NCBI GenBank assembly: GCA_050258375.1
Contig: JBLMYQ010000002.1
Coordinates: forward strand, 42,538 to 106,537
Direction: 5' to 3'
Source of the DNA: JBLMYQ01 sp050258375
GTDB lineage: Bacteria > Bacillota > Clostridia > Acetivibrionales > UBA4821
Length of the DNA: 64,000 bases
Shown: positions 27,044 through 35,674 of the stretch, in pieces
Layout: every line of letters begins with the position of its first letter
Numbering within the stretch: the first letter of the stretch is position 1
Program-made: the position numbers and the translations under genes
Notes under the pieces: model-generated
What the model was told of the DNA's origin: nothing
Database searches by the model: none
Seen by the model: the letters and a program-made list of their open reading frames with translations, nothing else

Positions 27044-28702
27044 CTATTTTATAACCGCACCTGTACTTGCCGAGCTTACCAATCTCGCATATTTTGCCAT
27101 ATACCCCTTTTTTATCTTAGGTTCCGGCTTGGTCCATCTTTTACGTCTGTTTTCCAGCTCTTCGATAGATACTTCTAAATCAATTTTATTATTGCTTATA
27201 TCAATATTTATGATGTCGCCTTCCTGAACAAGTCCAATAGTCCCTCCTTCAGCTGCCTCCGGCGATATATGACCAATTGAAGCCCCTCTTGTAGCACCTG
27301 AGAAACGACCATCAGTTATAAGCGCAACCTCCTTATCCAATCCCATTCCTGCAATTGCAGATGTTGGCGCAAGCATTTCCCTCATTCCGGGACCACCCTT
27401 AGGTCCTTCATAGCGAATAACTATTACATCGCCTTTGTTGATTTTCCCTCCCATTATAGCTGTATAGGCTTCCTCTTCAGAGTTAAATACACGTGCAGGT
27501 CCTTTGTGCTGAAGCATTTCAGGAGCAACCGCCGCTCTTTTTACAACAGCACCGTCCGGTGCAAGGTTTCCCCTTAAAATCGCTATGCCTCCAGTTTCAC
27601 TATATGGAGCTTCTATATTGCGGATTACCTCATTATTAATTACTTTAGCATCCTTGATATTTTCACCTACAGTTTTTCCCGTAGCAGTCATCAAATTAAG
27701 ATTCAACAAGTTTTTCTTTGCCAGCTCATTCATAACAGCCTGAACTCCACCGGCTTCATATAAATCCTGAACATGATGTACTCCTGAAGGTGCAAGCTTG
27801 CAAAGATTAGGAGTACTCATACTTATTTCATTTATTATATCAAGATTTATTTCAATTTCTGCATCATTTGCTATTGCAGGCAGATGAAGAACCGAATTAG
27901 TAGAGCATCCCAATGCCATATCAACAGTAAGCGCATTTTTAAAAGCTTCCGGTGTCATTATAGCCCTAGGTCTAATATCTTTTTCAACCAGCTCCATTAC
28001 TTTCATGCCGGCATATTTTGCAAGTCTTATTCTTTCAGCATAAACCGCCGGAACTGTTCCGTTACCAGACAATGCCATTCCCAGTGCTTCACTCAGGCAA
28101 TTCATTGAGTTTGCAGTGAACATACCTGAACACGAACCGCATCCAGGACATGCATAATCTTCGTACTCGCAAACATCTTTTTCATCCATTTTGCCGGCTT
28201 TAACAGCTCCCACTGCTTCAAACACAGAATTAAGGTCAAGATATTTTCCGTTTCTTTTTATTGAAAGCATTGGCCCACCGCTAATAACAATTGATGGAAT
28301 ATTTAATCTTGCAGCTGCCATAAGCATTCCAGGAATAATTTTGTCACAGTTTGGGACAAAAACCAAGCCATCAAAAGCATGCGCTACAGCCATACATTCT
28401 ATAGAATCTGCAATAATTTCCCTTGTTGCGAGGGAATATTTCATTCCCTCATGTCCCATTGCTATTCCATCACATACACCAATTACACCAAATTCAGCAG
28501 GTGTTCCTCCAGCCAATCTGATTCCTGCTTTTACTGCCTCAACTATTGTATCAAGATGAATATGTCCTGGAATTATTTCATTTTTTGAATTCACAATACC
28601 GATTATCGGTCTTTGAATCTCCTCATCGGTATATCCCATAGCTTTAAACAACGAACGATGAGGCGCTCTATCCAAGCCTTTTTTGACCTTATCACTTATC
28701 AT
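27044..28702 (-). CDS. ilvD: Dihydroxy-acid dehydratase
   Basis: 552 aa, full family length. Catalyses dehydration of 2,3-dihydroxy-isovalerate and its isoleucine-pathway analogue to 2-oxo acids in branched-chain amino acid synthesis. Fe-S and Mg motifs are PNCDKIIPGMLMA near 119 and CPGCGSCSGMFTANSMN near 186; C-terminal RFSGATRGASIGH is the carboxyl-binding region. No other ilv/leu gene is adjacent. The region in front (28703-28957) holds no recognisable T-box, only a MITE-like element. Confidence 0.96.
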   Translation of the reverse strand: MISDKVKKGLDRAPHRSLFKAMGYTDEEIQRPIIGIVNSKNEIIPGHIHLDTIVEAVKAGIRLAGGTPAEFGVIGVCDGIAMGHEGMKYSLATREIIADSIECMAVAHAFDGLVFVPNCDKIIPGMLMAAARLNIPSIVISGGPMLSIKRNGKYLDLNSVFEAVGAVKAGKMDEKDVCEYEDYACPGCGSCSGMFTANSMNCLSEALGMALSGNGTVPAVYAERIRLAKYAGMKVMELVEKDIRPRAIMTPEAFKNALTVDMALGCSTNSVLHLPAIANDAEIEINLDIINEISMSTPNLCKLAPSGVHHVQDLYEAGGVQAVMNELAKKNLLNLNLMTATGKTVGENIKDAKVINNEVIRNIEAPYSETGGIAILRGNLAPDGAVVKRAAVAPEMLQHKGPARVFNSEEEAYTAIMGGKINKGDVIVIRYEGPKGGPGMREMLAPTSAIAGMGLDKEVALITDGRFSGATRGASIGHISPEAAEGGTIGLVQEGDIINIDISNNKIDLEVSIEELENRRKRWTKPEPKIKKGYMAKYARLVSSASTGAVIK

Positions 28703-28791
28703 CCTTTAACTCCTTCCGAAATTATATTTATAATTGACATTTACAATGTACAATTATAGAGTAACTATGCTATTAATTATTAACCTTAATA

Positions 28792-28936
28792 AAATGCAAA
28801 ATAATTTATGAGCAAAATTTTTTGACCCAATTGGAATACATCTAAGTCAAAATGTTCGTGAATAGCTTCTTTGGAAGAGTCCTCAGAATAGTTTGGCGTT
28901 GCTATCAAAATTTTGTAAGGAAATTATTTTGCATTT
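28792..28936. repeat. 145-bp MITE-like hairpin element
   Basis: Perfect 16-bp terminal inverted repeats, AAATGCAAAATAATTT at 28792 and its complement ending at 28936. Pairing continues imperfectly inward (GCAAAATTTTTTG against CAAAATTTTGT). The middle (GACCCAATTGG…) is non-coding. It sits between ilvD and the SLH gene, in the ilvD upstream region. Confidence 0.75.
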
Positions 28937-28957
28937 ATAATGATTTATAATAAGTAA

Positions 28958-29521
28958 TTACTTTATTTCAACATTTAACGAATTTGTAATCAAAACAGCT
29001 GCATTGCCCCTCGTTATCGGAGTATCGGCAGAAACATCAAGATTTTTTAGAAGCCCCAACGTATTTGCCTTATTAATATAATTGTCAGGCCACTGCCCTG
29101 AAAGCTTATCTCCATATTTCAATACTCTTACCATAATAGAAATTGCTTCTGCATATGTTATATTATTTGAAGGCTTGAAAGTCTTATTTGAGTAGCCTTT
29201 AATATAACCCAGGCTGGCTGCCATTCTCACTGCAGAATATGCCCAATGCTTCTTGGAAAGGTCTTTGAAAGAAATCTTTGAACTGACTTTTATAGGGTTT
29301 TTATCGTATCCCATCATTCTGATTATTATAGATGCAAACTCTGCCCTCGTAATTTTTTTCTCTAATCCGAGGTCGCCATTGCCATATCCCTTTAATAATC
29401 CAAGCCTAACCAGGGCATTAGCTGACTGCTGTTGTATTTTTTGATTTGACCCTTCAGCAAAAGCAGGCATTTGAAGCATCAATAAAAATAATATTAATAA
29501 GCAAAAAATTTTGTTTTTCAT
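28958..29521 (-). CDS. Small secreted SLH-domain protein
   Basis: 187 aa. Signal peptide 1-22 (MKNKIFCLLILFLLMLQ…AFA), then three SLH repeats filling the rest (about 30-75, 85-140, 145-187) with KGYGNGDLGLEKKITRAEF, KGYSNKTFKPSNNITYAE and TPITRGNAAV. SLH domains bind pyruvylated secondary cell-wall polymer. With no other domain, this may act as a wall cap or adaptor. Confidence 0.9.
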   Translation of the reverse strand: MKNKIFCLLILFLLMLQMPAFAEGSNQKIQQQSANALVRLGLLKGYGNGDLGLEKKITRAEFASIIIRMMGYDKNPIKVSSKISFKDLSKKHWAYSAVRMAASLGYIKGYSNKTFKPSNNITYAEAISIMVRVLKYGDKLSGQWPDNYINKANTLGLLKNLDVSADTPITRGNAAVLITNSLNVEIK

Positions 29522-29790
29522 AAAAATCGTATTCCCTTCCCAAAGAATTTTCCAGCTATATTGTGCATTTGTTAGAACTATTTTAACACATGTATGAAAA
29601 ATAACATAAAAAAAATTATTTTTTTAATTTTTTCTTAATTTTTAATTTTTTCTTAATATGAATAATCGTCTAAAAAATCTTACATAATTCTCTTTTATAT
29701 ACTCAAAATGAATAAACAATTTTTTTTGAGTTATATTAATTTGAGGAAAGTATTTTATTTTCTAATTATTAAAAACAAGGAGGAATTTTA

Positions 29791-30285
29791 ATGGCAAAAA
29801 CAATAGTAGGTGTTTTTGAATATCACAAGGATGCAGAAAAGGCAGCTAGAAAAGTCAAGGAGGAAGGACTTAAGACCTCAGACATATCAATAATCACAAG
29901 ACAAGGCTCAGACAATGATTATAACGACAATACCACGGGGCAGGATTATACCATGAAAAATGATAATATTTCAGACGGAGTGGTAACAGGAGGCGTTCTC
30001 GGAGGACTTGCAGGGCTTCTTATAGGTGCTGGCACAATGGTCATTCCAGGTATAGGAATAATTGCAGCTGCAGGACCGATAACAGGCTTGATTTCAGGTG
30101 CTATTACAGGTGGAATAGTAGGAGGTCTTGTAGATTTGGGAATACCTGAAGATGAAAGCAGAGAATATGAAAATGATGTAAAAGAAGGAAAAGTTGTATG
30201 GAGCATGCGAACCGATTCTTCATATGTTGATAAAATAAAATCAATTTTAATAGATTGCGGTGCATACGACATCCAAGCTTATTAA
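29791..30285 (+). CDS. General stress protein 17M-like small protein with Gly-rich hydrophobic core
   Basis: 164 aa. The N-terminal ferredoxin-like fold (AKTIVGVFEYHKDAEKAARKV, then TSDISIITR) is followed by a long Gly/Ile/Ala-rich central stretch (about 65-120) and a C-terminal acidic part (IPEDESREYENDVKEGKVV). This is the common low-temperature/general-stress family seen in spore-formers; the hydrophobic centre may associate with membrane. Strong AAGGAGGAATTTT site. Monocistronic; it lies just ahead of the large RNA but is separated from it by that RNA's own promoter. Confidence 0.8.
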   Translation: MAKTIVGVFEYHKDAEKAARKVKEEGLKTSDISIITRQGSDNDYNDNTTGQDYTMKNDNISDGVVTGGVLGGLAGLLIGAGTMVIPGIGIIAAAGPITGLISGAITGGIVGGLVDLGIPEDESREYENDVKEGKVVWSMRTDSSYVDKIKSILIDCGAYDIQAY

Positions 30286-30320
30286 ATCATCCACAATAAA
30301 CAGGATTATTTTCCCTCGGA

Positions 30321-30326
30321 TATAAT
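30321..30326 (+). promoter_or_regulatory. -10 box of the large structured RNA
   Basis: A perfect TATAAT, 36 nt after the stress-protein stop codon and about 30 nt before the closing helix of the RNA. No clear -35 hexamer is seen 17 nt upstream, so an activator or an extended contact may be needed. Predicted start near 30333. Confidence 0.5.
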
Positions 30327-30332
30327 ACTGTT

Positions 30333-30790
30333 TAAGGGACAGAATAATATCACAAGGGTTCATAGTGGTTGAGCCAAGAGTAACTCAGGGTCTGCTGGGC
30401 TCTGTTTTATTCGGTCAAAGGTCTGTATTCGGTCTACGTGGCTGTTTACCGGCCGGCGAGCAGAGCATTATGTGTCTCCCAAGGCTTTGTATATGCAGCA
30501 TTTGCTGTGTATGCCAGGTCGAAAGGGATGTATAATGTTCGAGCTAAGATTGTCGTTAGTTCCGCAGGTTAATTTTGCTGTAGCCCTGCATAACCGTTTG
30601 GTTATGGCTAACTCAGATTAACTGGAGGTTTTTTGCAGCCGGCTTGCCGGTTGCACTTAGCTTCTAAGGTATTCTCGACAGTCGAGTAAAGGTTGATATG
30701 GGTTTTGATATGCTCTTATACAGCCGGAAGGTTGTATGGGGGTATGAAGAGATTCATATTGGCTGTAGCGTAGATCACTATGGGCTCTTA
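30333..30790 (+). ncRNA. Large structured non-coding RNA, family not recognised
   Basis: About 430-460 nt, richer in GC than its surroundings and without a plausible reading frame. Ends 30356-30367 (GGGTTCATAGTG) and 30776-30787 (CACTATGGGCTC) form a 12-bp closing helix. Inner hairpins include ATATGCAGC/GCTGTGTAT, CATAACC/GGTTATG inside GCAGG/CCTGC and GTTAG/CTAAC, GCAGCCGGC/GCCGGTTGC, CTCGA/TCGAG and ATACAGCC-GGAA-GGTTGTAT. Several stems keep G-U pairs only when read on the plus strand, which fixes the orientation. AGCTAAG also pairs with CTTAGCT 120-150 nt away. It lacks the marks of RNase P RNA, tmRNA, SRP RNA, 6S RNA and group I/II introns. Function unknown. Confidence 0.75.
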
Positions 30791-30888
30791 TTTAATTTTT
30801 GCTTCTTATAATAATTGTAATAATATTCAAAAAAGTGTATAATTAAGCTATAAACTTTTTTAAATATTTATTATTGGGAGCAAAAAGA

Positions 30889-31420
30889 TGGTCGAAAAAT
30901 TAGAAGACCTTCTATTCAAGGTATTTTTAAATATAATCAAATAAAGATAAAAAATGAAATTTTGACAGAAAAAATAAAAGCTTTAGAAGAACAATTAACT
31001 CAATCTGAAAATAGCAATAAACAGCTAAGACATGAGTTGACGCAATCTGAGATTACTAATAAGCAGCTAAGCAATGAGTTGTCACAATCTGAAAACACCA
31101 ATAAGCAATTAGTGGATGAAAATGCAGAATTACATACTCTTTCAGAAAAGGATGGTCTTACTAATCTTTGTAACAAGAAAAACTTTGAAATCTCTTTAAA
31201 TAAAAAAATAGCAAGGTAGAATGCCTTGAGGATAGAAATTTGATAAAAAGCTTTGAAGGAAAAATCGAAGAACAAATCTCTCCTTATATACGGGATACTG
31301 CAGATAAAAAATCACTTTATTGCGCAAAAAATAAAGAAGGCAAGGGTACAGTAGTAGCAATCAACGGAGATTTATCATCGTTTTGTAATACTCTTAATCC
31401 TGACCACACCGGAAGATAAT
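30889..31420 (+). pseudogene. Decayed coiled-coil/GGDEF-type gene
   Basis: A good start (GGGAG site, ATG 30889, MVEKLEDLLFKVF) runs into a stop after 18 codons. The sense then continues in another frame as KYNQIKIKNEIL, a coiled coil of three 14-aa repeats, and SEKDGLTNLCNKKNFE. That last segment is the opening of a GGDEF (diguanylate cyclase) domain. A stop at about 31217 cuts it off well before any active-site motif. Further coding-like sequence (VECLEDRNLIKSFEGKI, then SPYIRDTADKK) follows without a start, up to 31420. The gene looks frameshifted and internally deleted. Confidence 0.7.
30995..31120 (+). repeat. Three 42-bp tandem repeats
   Basis: Units at 30995, 31037 and 31079 encode LTQSENSNKQLRHE-like 14-aa coiled-coil steps. 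The copies differ by several substitutions. Confidence 0.85.
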
Positions 31421-31426
31421 AAATTT

Positions 31427-32257
31427 TCAGATTATTTTCATGCTTATATCCATTGCTTTAACAGAATGAGTTAATGCACCAATAGATATTATATCAACTC
31501 CAGCTTCCGCGATACTGCGAACAGTTGAGAGCGAAACACCGCCCGAAGCTTCAACAAGTGCTCTCCCATTTATCATTTTTACTGCTTCTTTCATTTCATC
31601 AATCCCCATATTATCAAGCATTATAATATCAGCTCCATATTCAAGAGCTTCTTTGGCTTCATCAATATTTGAAACCTCAATCTCAATCTTTATGGTATGA
31701 GGAATTTTTCCTTTTACTGAATTCAATGCATTTTTTATTCCACCAGCAGCTTTTATATGATTATCCTTAATCAATACTCCATCCGAAAGGCAGTATCTGT
31801 GATTTGTTCCGCCACCGCATTCAACAGAGTATTTATCAATAAGTCTTAAGCCCGGAGCTGTCTTTCTTGTATCAGCAATCCTTGCATTTGTTCCTTTGAT
31901 AATCTCACAAAATTCGCTGGTCAGTGTTGCGATTCCGGACATCCTTTGCATGAAATTTAAAGCAGTTCTCTCCCCTAAAAGCAAATTTCTTGTATTACCC
32001 TCGATTTCCACCGCAACATATTTCATTTTTACCTTATCACCATCATTAAACTTCTTTAAAAATTTTATATTGGGGTCAATTATTTCAAATACTCTTTTTG
32101 CAACATCCAGTCCGCATATGATTCCATTCGCCTTAACTTTTACGATAGCCCTGCCAGTATCACTTTCAGGAATTGTATGCTCTGAAGTTATATCATAATT
32201 AAGCACATCTTCTTCCAGCGCATTTTTTATTATTTTATCAAGAATAACTTTATTCAT
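31427..32257 (-). CDS. nadC: Nicotinate-nucleotide pyrophosphorylase (quinolinate phosphoribosyltransferase)
   Basis: 276 aa. Converts quinolinate and PRPP to nicotinate mononucleotide, CO2 and PPi, the last step of the quinolinate branch of NAD synthesis. Family motifs: ERTALNFMQRMSGIAT near 95, ADTRKTAPGLR near 132, VECGGGTNHRYCLSDGVLIKDNHI near 152 (active-site His/Arg/Lys) and EASGGVSLSTV. Start overlaps the nadB stop by 8 nt. Last gene of the nad operon. Confidence 0.96.
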   Translation of the reverse strand: MNKVILDKIIKNALEEDVLNYDITSEHTIPESDTGRAIVKVKANGIICGLDVAKRVFEIIDPNIKFLKKFNDGDKVKMKYVAVEIEGNTRNLLLGERTALNFMQRMSGIATLTSEFCEIIKGTNARIADTRKTAPGLRLIDKYSVECGGGTNHRYCLSDGVLIKDNHIKAAGGIKNALNSVKGKIPHTIKIEIEVSNIDEAKEALEYGADIIMLDNMGIDEMKEAVKMINGRALVEASGGVSLSTVRSIAEAGVDIISIGALTHSVKAMDISMKII

Positions 32258-33851
32258 CCTGATAGTTCTCCTTTGATACTATTATATTTTTCTTCCATTT
32301 TACATCATCAGCTTGAGGAAAATCATTACGAAAATGTGCTCCACGGCTCTCTTCTCTCATAAGAGCTGAATTTACAACACTCCATGAAACCAAGAGCATA
32401 TTCTGCATTTCAATATGCTCCTGAGTAGAATTTTCAATATTTATTACTCCATCAATATATGCTTTTATTTTTTCTCCGGCTTTCATAAGACCTTCTTTAG
32501 TTCTTACTATTCCTGCATATTTATCCATAGTTTTTCTGATGTCTTCCACTATTTCTTCAGGATTAATTAAATTAACCTTTCTGGGTATATGGTAAGATTG
32601 CTCTAATTTAATTTCTTTACCGTCTTTATATAATTCAGCTATTTGCTCTGCGATATTCCGGCCAAAAACCAGTCCCTCAAGCAGCGAATTGCTTGCAAGT
32701 CGATTTGCTCCATGGATACCATTACAAGCAGCTTCTCCACAAGAGAAAAAGCCCTTGATGCTTGTTCTGCCAAAAGCGTCTGTCCTTATCCCGCCCATAC
32801 AATAATGCTCAGAAGGTGCTACAGGCACAAGCTTTTTAGACATATCGATTCCGTACTCCAGACATTTAGCAAAAATATTAGGAAATCTGGCTTTAAGAAA
32901 GTCTCTATCTTTAAAAGTTATATCAATATAAACATGCTCTGAATTGGTTTTTTCCAATTCCTTGAATATGGCCCTTGAGACAATATCCCGTGGAGCAAGC
33001 TCAGCCATTGGATGATAATCAGGCATGAACCTCTCTCCATTTATATTTCTTAATAATGCTCCTTCACCTCTAACCGCCTCAGAGATTAGGAAGGTTTTAT
33101 TTTTCCGGTGAAAGAGAACCGTGGGATGAAATTGTACAAATTCCATATCCATTAACTCTACGCCCATGCGGAAAGCCATTCCTGCGCCGTCTCCAGTAGA
33201 AACCTCAGGATTGGTTGTGCTTCGGTAAATCCGTCCATATCCGCCAGCAGCACAAATTACTACTCTTGACTGGAATATAACAGGTTCACCCTGATACATT
33301 GCAAGAACTCCTTCACAAGTATCTCCGGCAGTTATTATATCAATGACGGTAACCTTCTCAATTATATTTATATTATTTTTCTTATGAACCTCTTTAATCA
33401 GTATATCGCAAACCTCTTTCCCCGTTGCATCACCCACATGGACAATCCTGTCTTTACTATGAGCTGCTTCCCTTGAAAGACTTAAATTTCCCTTTCCTTC
33501 TTTATCAAATCTGACACCATATGTACACAGCTGATTAATATTATTTTCCGCATTATTAACAAGGAATCTGACTACATCCTCCTTACATAAACCAGCCCCT
33601 GCCGCAATCGTATCCTTAAAATGAAGCTCCGGTGAATCTCCCTTTCCCAAAGAAACCGCAATACCACCTTGTGCCAGAACTGAATTACTTATGTTTATTT
33701 CTTCCTTGGTAATTATCGCTGTATTTAAATATTCAGGAAGAGAAAGAGCAGTATATACCCCTGCAATACCGCTCCCGATTATTATAACGTCAAAATATTC
33801 CTTTTTAATTTCCCTTGAATTAAAGTTTATAAGATAACGTGGAAATTGCAT
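32250..33851 (-). CDS. nadB: L-aspartate oxidase
   Basis: About 533 aa flavoprotein of the fumarate reductase/succinate dehydrogenase family. It oxidises L-aspartate to iminoaspartate for NadA. FAD-binding IIGSGIAGVYTAL lies near 25. The active-site region has EFVQFHPT and the SEAVRGEGA loop. HYCMGGIRTD and GANRLASNSLLEG follow, and the helical C-terminus is normal. The ATG at 33851 follows AAAGGAGAAAAA; the upstream in-frame ATG would place that site inside the gene. Anaerobes use fumarate in place of oxygen. Confidence 0.96.
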   Translation of the reverse strand: MQFPRYLINFNSREIKKEYFDVIIIGSGIAGVYTALSLPEYLNTAIITKEEINISNSVLAQGGIAVSLGKGDSPELHFKDTIAAGAGLCKEDVVRFLVNNAENNINQLCTYGVRFDKEGKGNLSLSREAAHSKDRIVHVGDATGKEVCDILIKEVHKKNNINIIEKVTVIDIITAGDTCEGVLAMYQGEPVIFQSRVVICAAGGYGRIYRSTTNPEVSTGDGAGMAFRMGVELMDMEFVQFHPTVLFHRKNKTFLISEAVRGEGALLRNINGERFMPDYHPMAELAPRDIVSRAIFKELEKTNSEHVYIDITFKDRDFLKARFPNIFAKCLEYGIDMSKKLVPVAPSEHYCMGGIRTDAFGRTSIKGFFSCGEAACNGIHGANRLASNSLLEGLVFGRNIAEQIAELYKDGKEIKLEQSYHIPRKVNLINPEEIVEDIRKTMDKYAGIVRTKEGLMKAGEKIKAYIDGVINIENSTQEHIEMQNMLLVSWSVVNSALMREESRGAHFRNDFPQADDVKWKKNIIVSKENYQDE

Positions 33852-33892
33852 TTTTTCTCCTTTCATTTAGCTCCAAATGCTTCATAGCCACT

Positions 33893-34810
33893 TCAAGAAT
33901 TCTCCAACATTCTTTCCAAACACTTCTTCGCCCTTAGCCTTACTTCTTCTTCAACCTCTATCTCATACTTCATATCCTTCAACGCTTCATAGACACTTTT
34001 AAGTGATGTCTTTTTCATGTTTGGACAAACAAGACCTTGAGACATCAAATAAAAATCCTTATCAGGATTTTGTTTTTTCAAGCTAAAAAGAACTCCCATT
34101 TCGGTTCCTATTATAAATTTTTTAACCCCGCAGCTGTTTGCATAGTCAATAATTTGCTTGGTGCTTCCTACGAAATCAGCCATTTCAACCATCTCTGGTT
34201 TACATTCAGGATGCACCAGCAAAAATGCATCAGGATGCAGCTGCTTAATCTTTTTTACCTCTTCCGGATTAATTCTATGATGAGTAGTACAGTAGCCATT
34301 CCATAGAATCACTTTTTTTTCAGGAACCATATCTGCAACATACTGACCTAAATTCTGATCAGGAATAAATATAACCCTTCTTTGAGGCATTGATTTTAAG
34401 ATTTGTACCGCATTTGAAGATGTGCAGCAAATATCACTTTCTGCTTTTACTACAGCAGATGAGTTTATATAACAAACAACCCCCGCGTCCGGGTATTCCT
34501 CTTTCATTTTCTTTAAGGCATCCGGCTCAACCATGTCTGCCATCGGACATCCAGCATCCTTCTCCGGTAAAAGCACAATTTTTTGGGGAGAAAGGATTTT
34601 AGCACTTTCTGCCATAAAATTAACTCCACAGAATACAACAATGCCAGCAGGGCTATTTGCACAATACCTGCTGAGTGCAAATGAATCCCCTACCATATCG
34701 GCAATTTCCTGCACTTCATCAATCTGGTAATTATGAGCCACAATTACTGCATTTCTTTCTTCTTTTAGCCTTTTTATTTCTTCGATTATTTTTAGTTTCT
34801 GGTTATCTAT
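33893..34810 (-). CDS. nadA: Quinolinate synthase, probable ATA start
   Basis: About 305 aa. Condenses iminoaspartate with dihydroxyacetone phosphate to quinolinate using one 4Fe-4S cluster. The three cluster cysteines are visible in VVFCGVNFMAES, CCTSSNAVQ and LVCPNMKKTS; HPECKPEM and TEMGVLF are also conserved. The first GTG (34741, …AHNYQ) starts too late: NadA proteins have about 20 residues before AHNYQ. The frame extends upstream as DNQKLKIIEEIKRLKEERNAV to ATA 34810, set 9 nt after AGGAAG and just after an in-frame TGA. No ATG, GTG or TTG is available. ATA initiation, or an ATG-to-ATA error in the sequence, is inferred. Confidence 0.93.
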   Translation of the reverse strand: MDNQKLKIIEEIKRLKEERNAVIVAHNYQIDEVQEIADMVGDSFALSRYCANSPAGIVVFCGVNFMAESAKILSPQKIVLLPEKDAGCPMADMVEPDALKKMKEEYPDAGVVCYINSSAVVKAESDICCTSSNAVQILKSMPQRRVIFIPDQNLGQYVADMVPEKKVILWNGYCTTHHRINPEEVKKIKQLHPDAFLLVHPECKPEMVEMADFVGSTKQIIDYANSCGVKKFIIGTEMGVLFSLKKQNPDKDFYLMSQGLVCPNMKKTSLKSVYEALKDMKYEIEVEEEVRLRAKKCLERMLENS

Positions 34811-34837
34811 TTTAACTCACTTCCTATATAATTTTTT

Positions 34838-35275
34838 CTAATTCTCTTTTTTCTTTTTAACAACCATAGAACCGAACACTATTATTACAACCCCCAATGC
34901 AAGGTATCCCAGAGTAGCTAAAGAAGGGGATGTATTATCAGAAGCAGTATTTATATTCGGCAACGCTTGAAGGTACCTAATATATATCAATGAATTTTTA
35001 TTAGGTAAGGATGCAGCATTGTACACTTCCGTCTTTAAATAGCTTCCGCTATGTGATTTCCCGTCAGGGGTAGAAAAACTATATTTAACATCATAATTTT
35101 TGTTTGTAAGATTATTATTATTTTTCTTTTTACTGCTTTCAACGTGCTTCTTAGTTTCTGTAACCACTCCTGTAGTTGATTTGCCAATTATCCCAAGCAG
35201 TGGGTCTTTTACTCCTGCAAAAATAAATAGTAAACCAATTAATATGATAACTAATTTCGAAAATGCATCCTTCAA
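34838..35275 (-). CDS. Small membrane protein, DUF3592-like
   Basis: 145 aa. Two membrane helices, about 7-30 and 118-138, flank an outside beta-rich domain of about 85 residues (TTGVVTETKKHVESS…, YDVKYSFSTPDGK, NSLIYIRYLQALP). This is the layout of DUF3592 proteins, whose function is unknown. It starts 16 nt after the previous small gene and ends 27 nt before the nadA start, so it is probably in the nad transcript. Confidence 0.72.
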   Translation of the reverse strand: MKDAFSKLVIILIGLLFIFAGVKDPLLGIIGKSTTGVVTETKKHVESSKKKNNNNLTNKNYDVKYSFSTPDGKSHSGSYLKTEVYNAASLPNKNSLIYIRYLQALPNINTASDNTSPSLATLGYLALGVVIIVFGSMVVKKKKEN

Positions 35276-35291
35276 TTTTTCTCCCCCTTAA

Positions 35292-35531
35292 TTATTCTTC
35301 CCTAACAAATTGATCCAGAAAATAAATAGACCCCTTCTCTACCATAAATCCTTTTTTAAATTCACCAATTCTGGAATCAAAATGGTCACTAATATGTGCT
35401 TCGTAAATCTTTTCTTCTTCTCCTGTACCAAAATGCTGATACTTGAGCTTTCCTTCACCAATAAGCTTAATCCTTACTCCGATAGAAGTACCTACAATCT
35501 TATAAATCAGTGTGTTCCCTTCCAGCAGCAT
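35292..35531 (-). CDS. Unrecognised 79-aa protein ahead of the nad operon
   Basis: ATG 35531 with GGAGGG upstream. Compact, beta-rich and charged (LIYKIVGTSIGVRIKLIGEG, then FDSRIGEFKKGF), with no membrane or signal segment. Not recognised. It is the first gene of the co-directional run leading into nadABC. Confidence 0.6.
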   Translation of the reverse strand: MLLEGNTLIYKIVGTSIGVRIKLIGEGKLKYQHFGTGEEEKIYEAHISDHFDSRIGEFKKGFMVEKGSIYFLDQFVREE

Positions 35532-35674
35532 AATAAATCCCTCCAAAGTCAAAAAAGGTATAAACTCCTTTTCACTATATAGTAATAAGAATGTGATAAA
35601 TCAGTTAAATATATTATACATTTTTATATGAAATTTTAAAAGTACAACGAACTAATTCATTTGCTTAAATTGTA

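Noticed and set aside
30356..30787. Retron msr-msd (12-bp closing repeat like a1/a2)
   Set aside because: No reverse transcriptase gene nearby and the RNA is about twice the usual size.
30356..30787. RNase P RNA, tmRNA, group I or group II intron
   Set aside because: The obligatory conserved cores (GAGGAAAGUCC-type, tRNA-like ends, domain V or P7 motifs) are not present.
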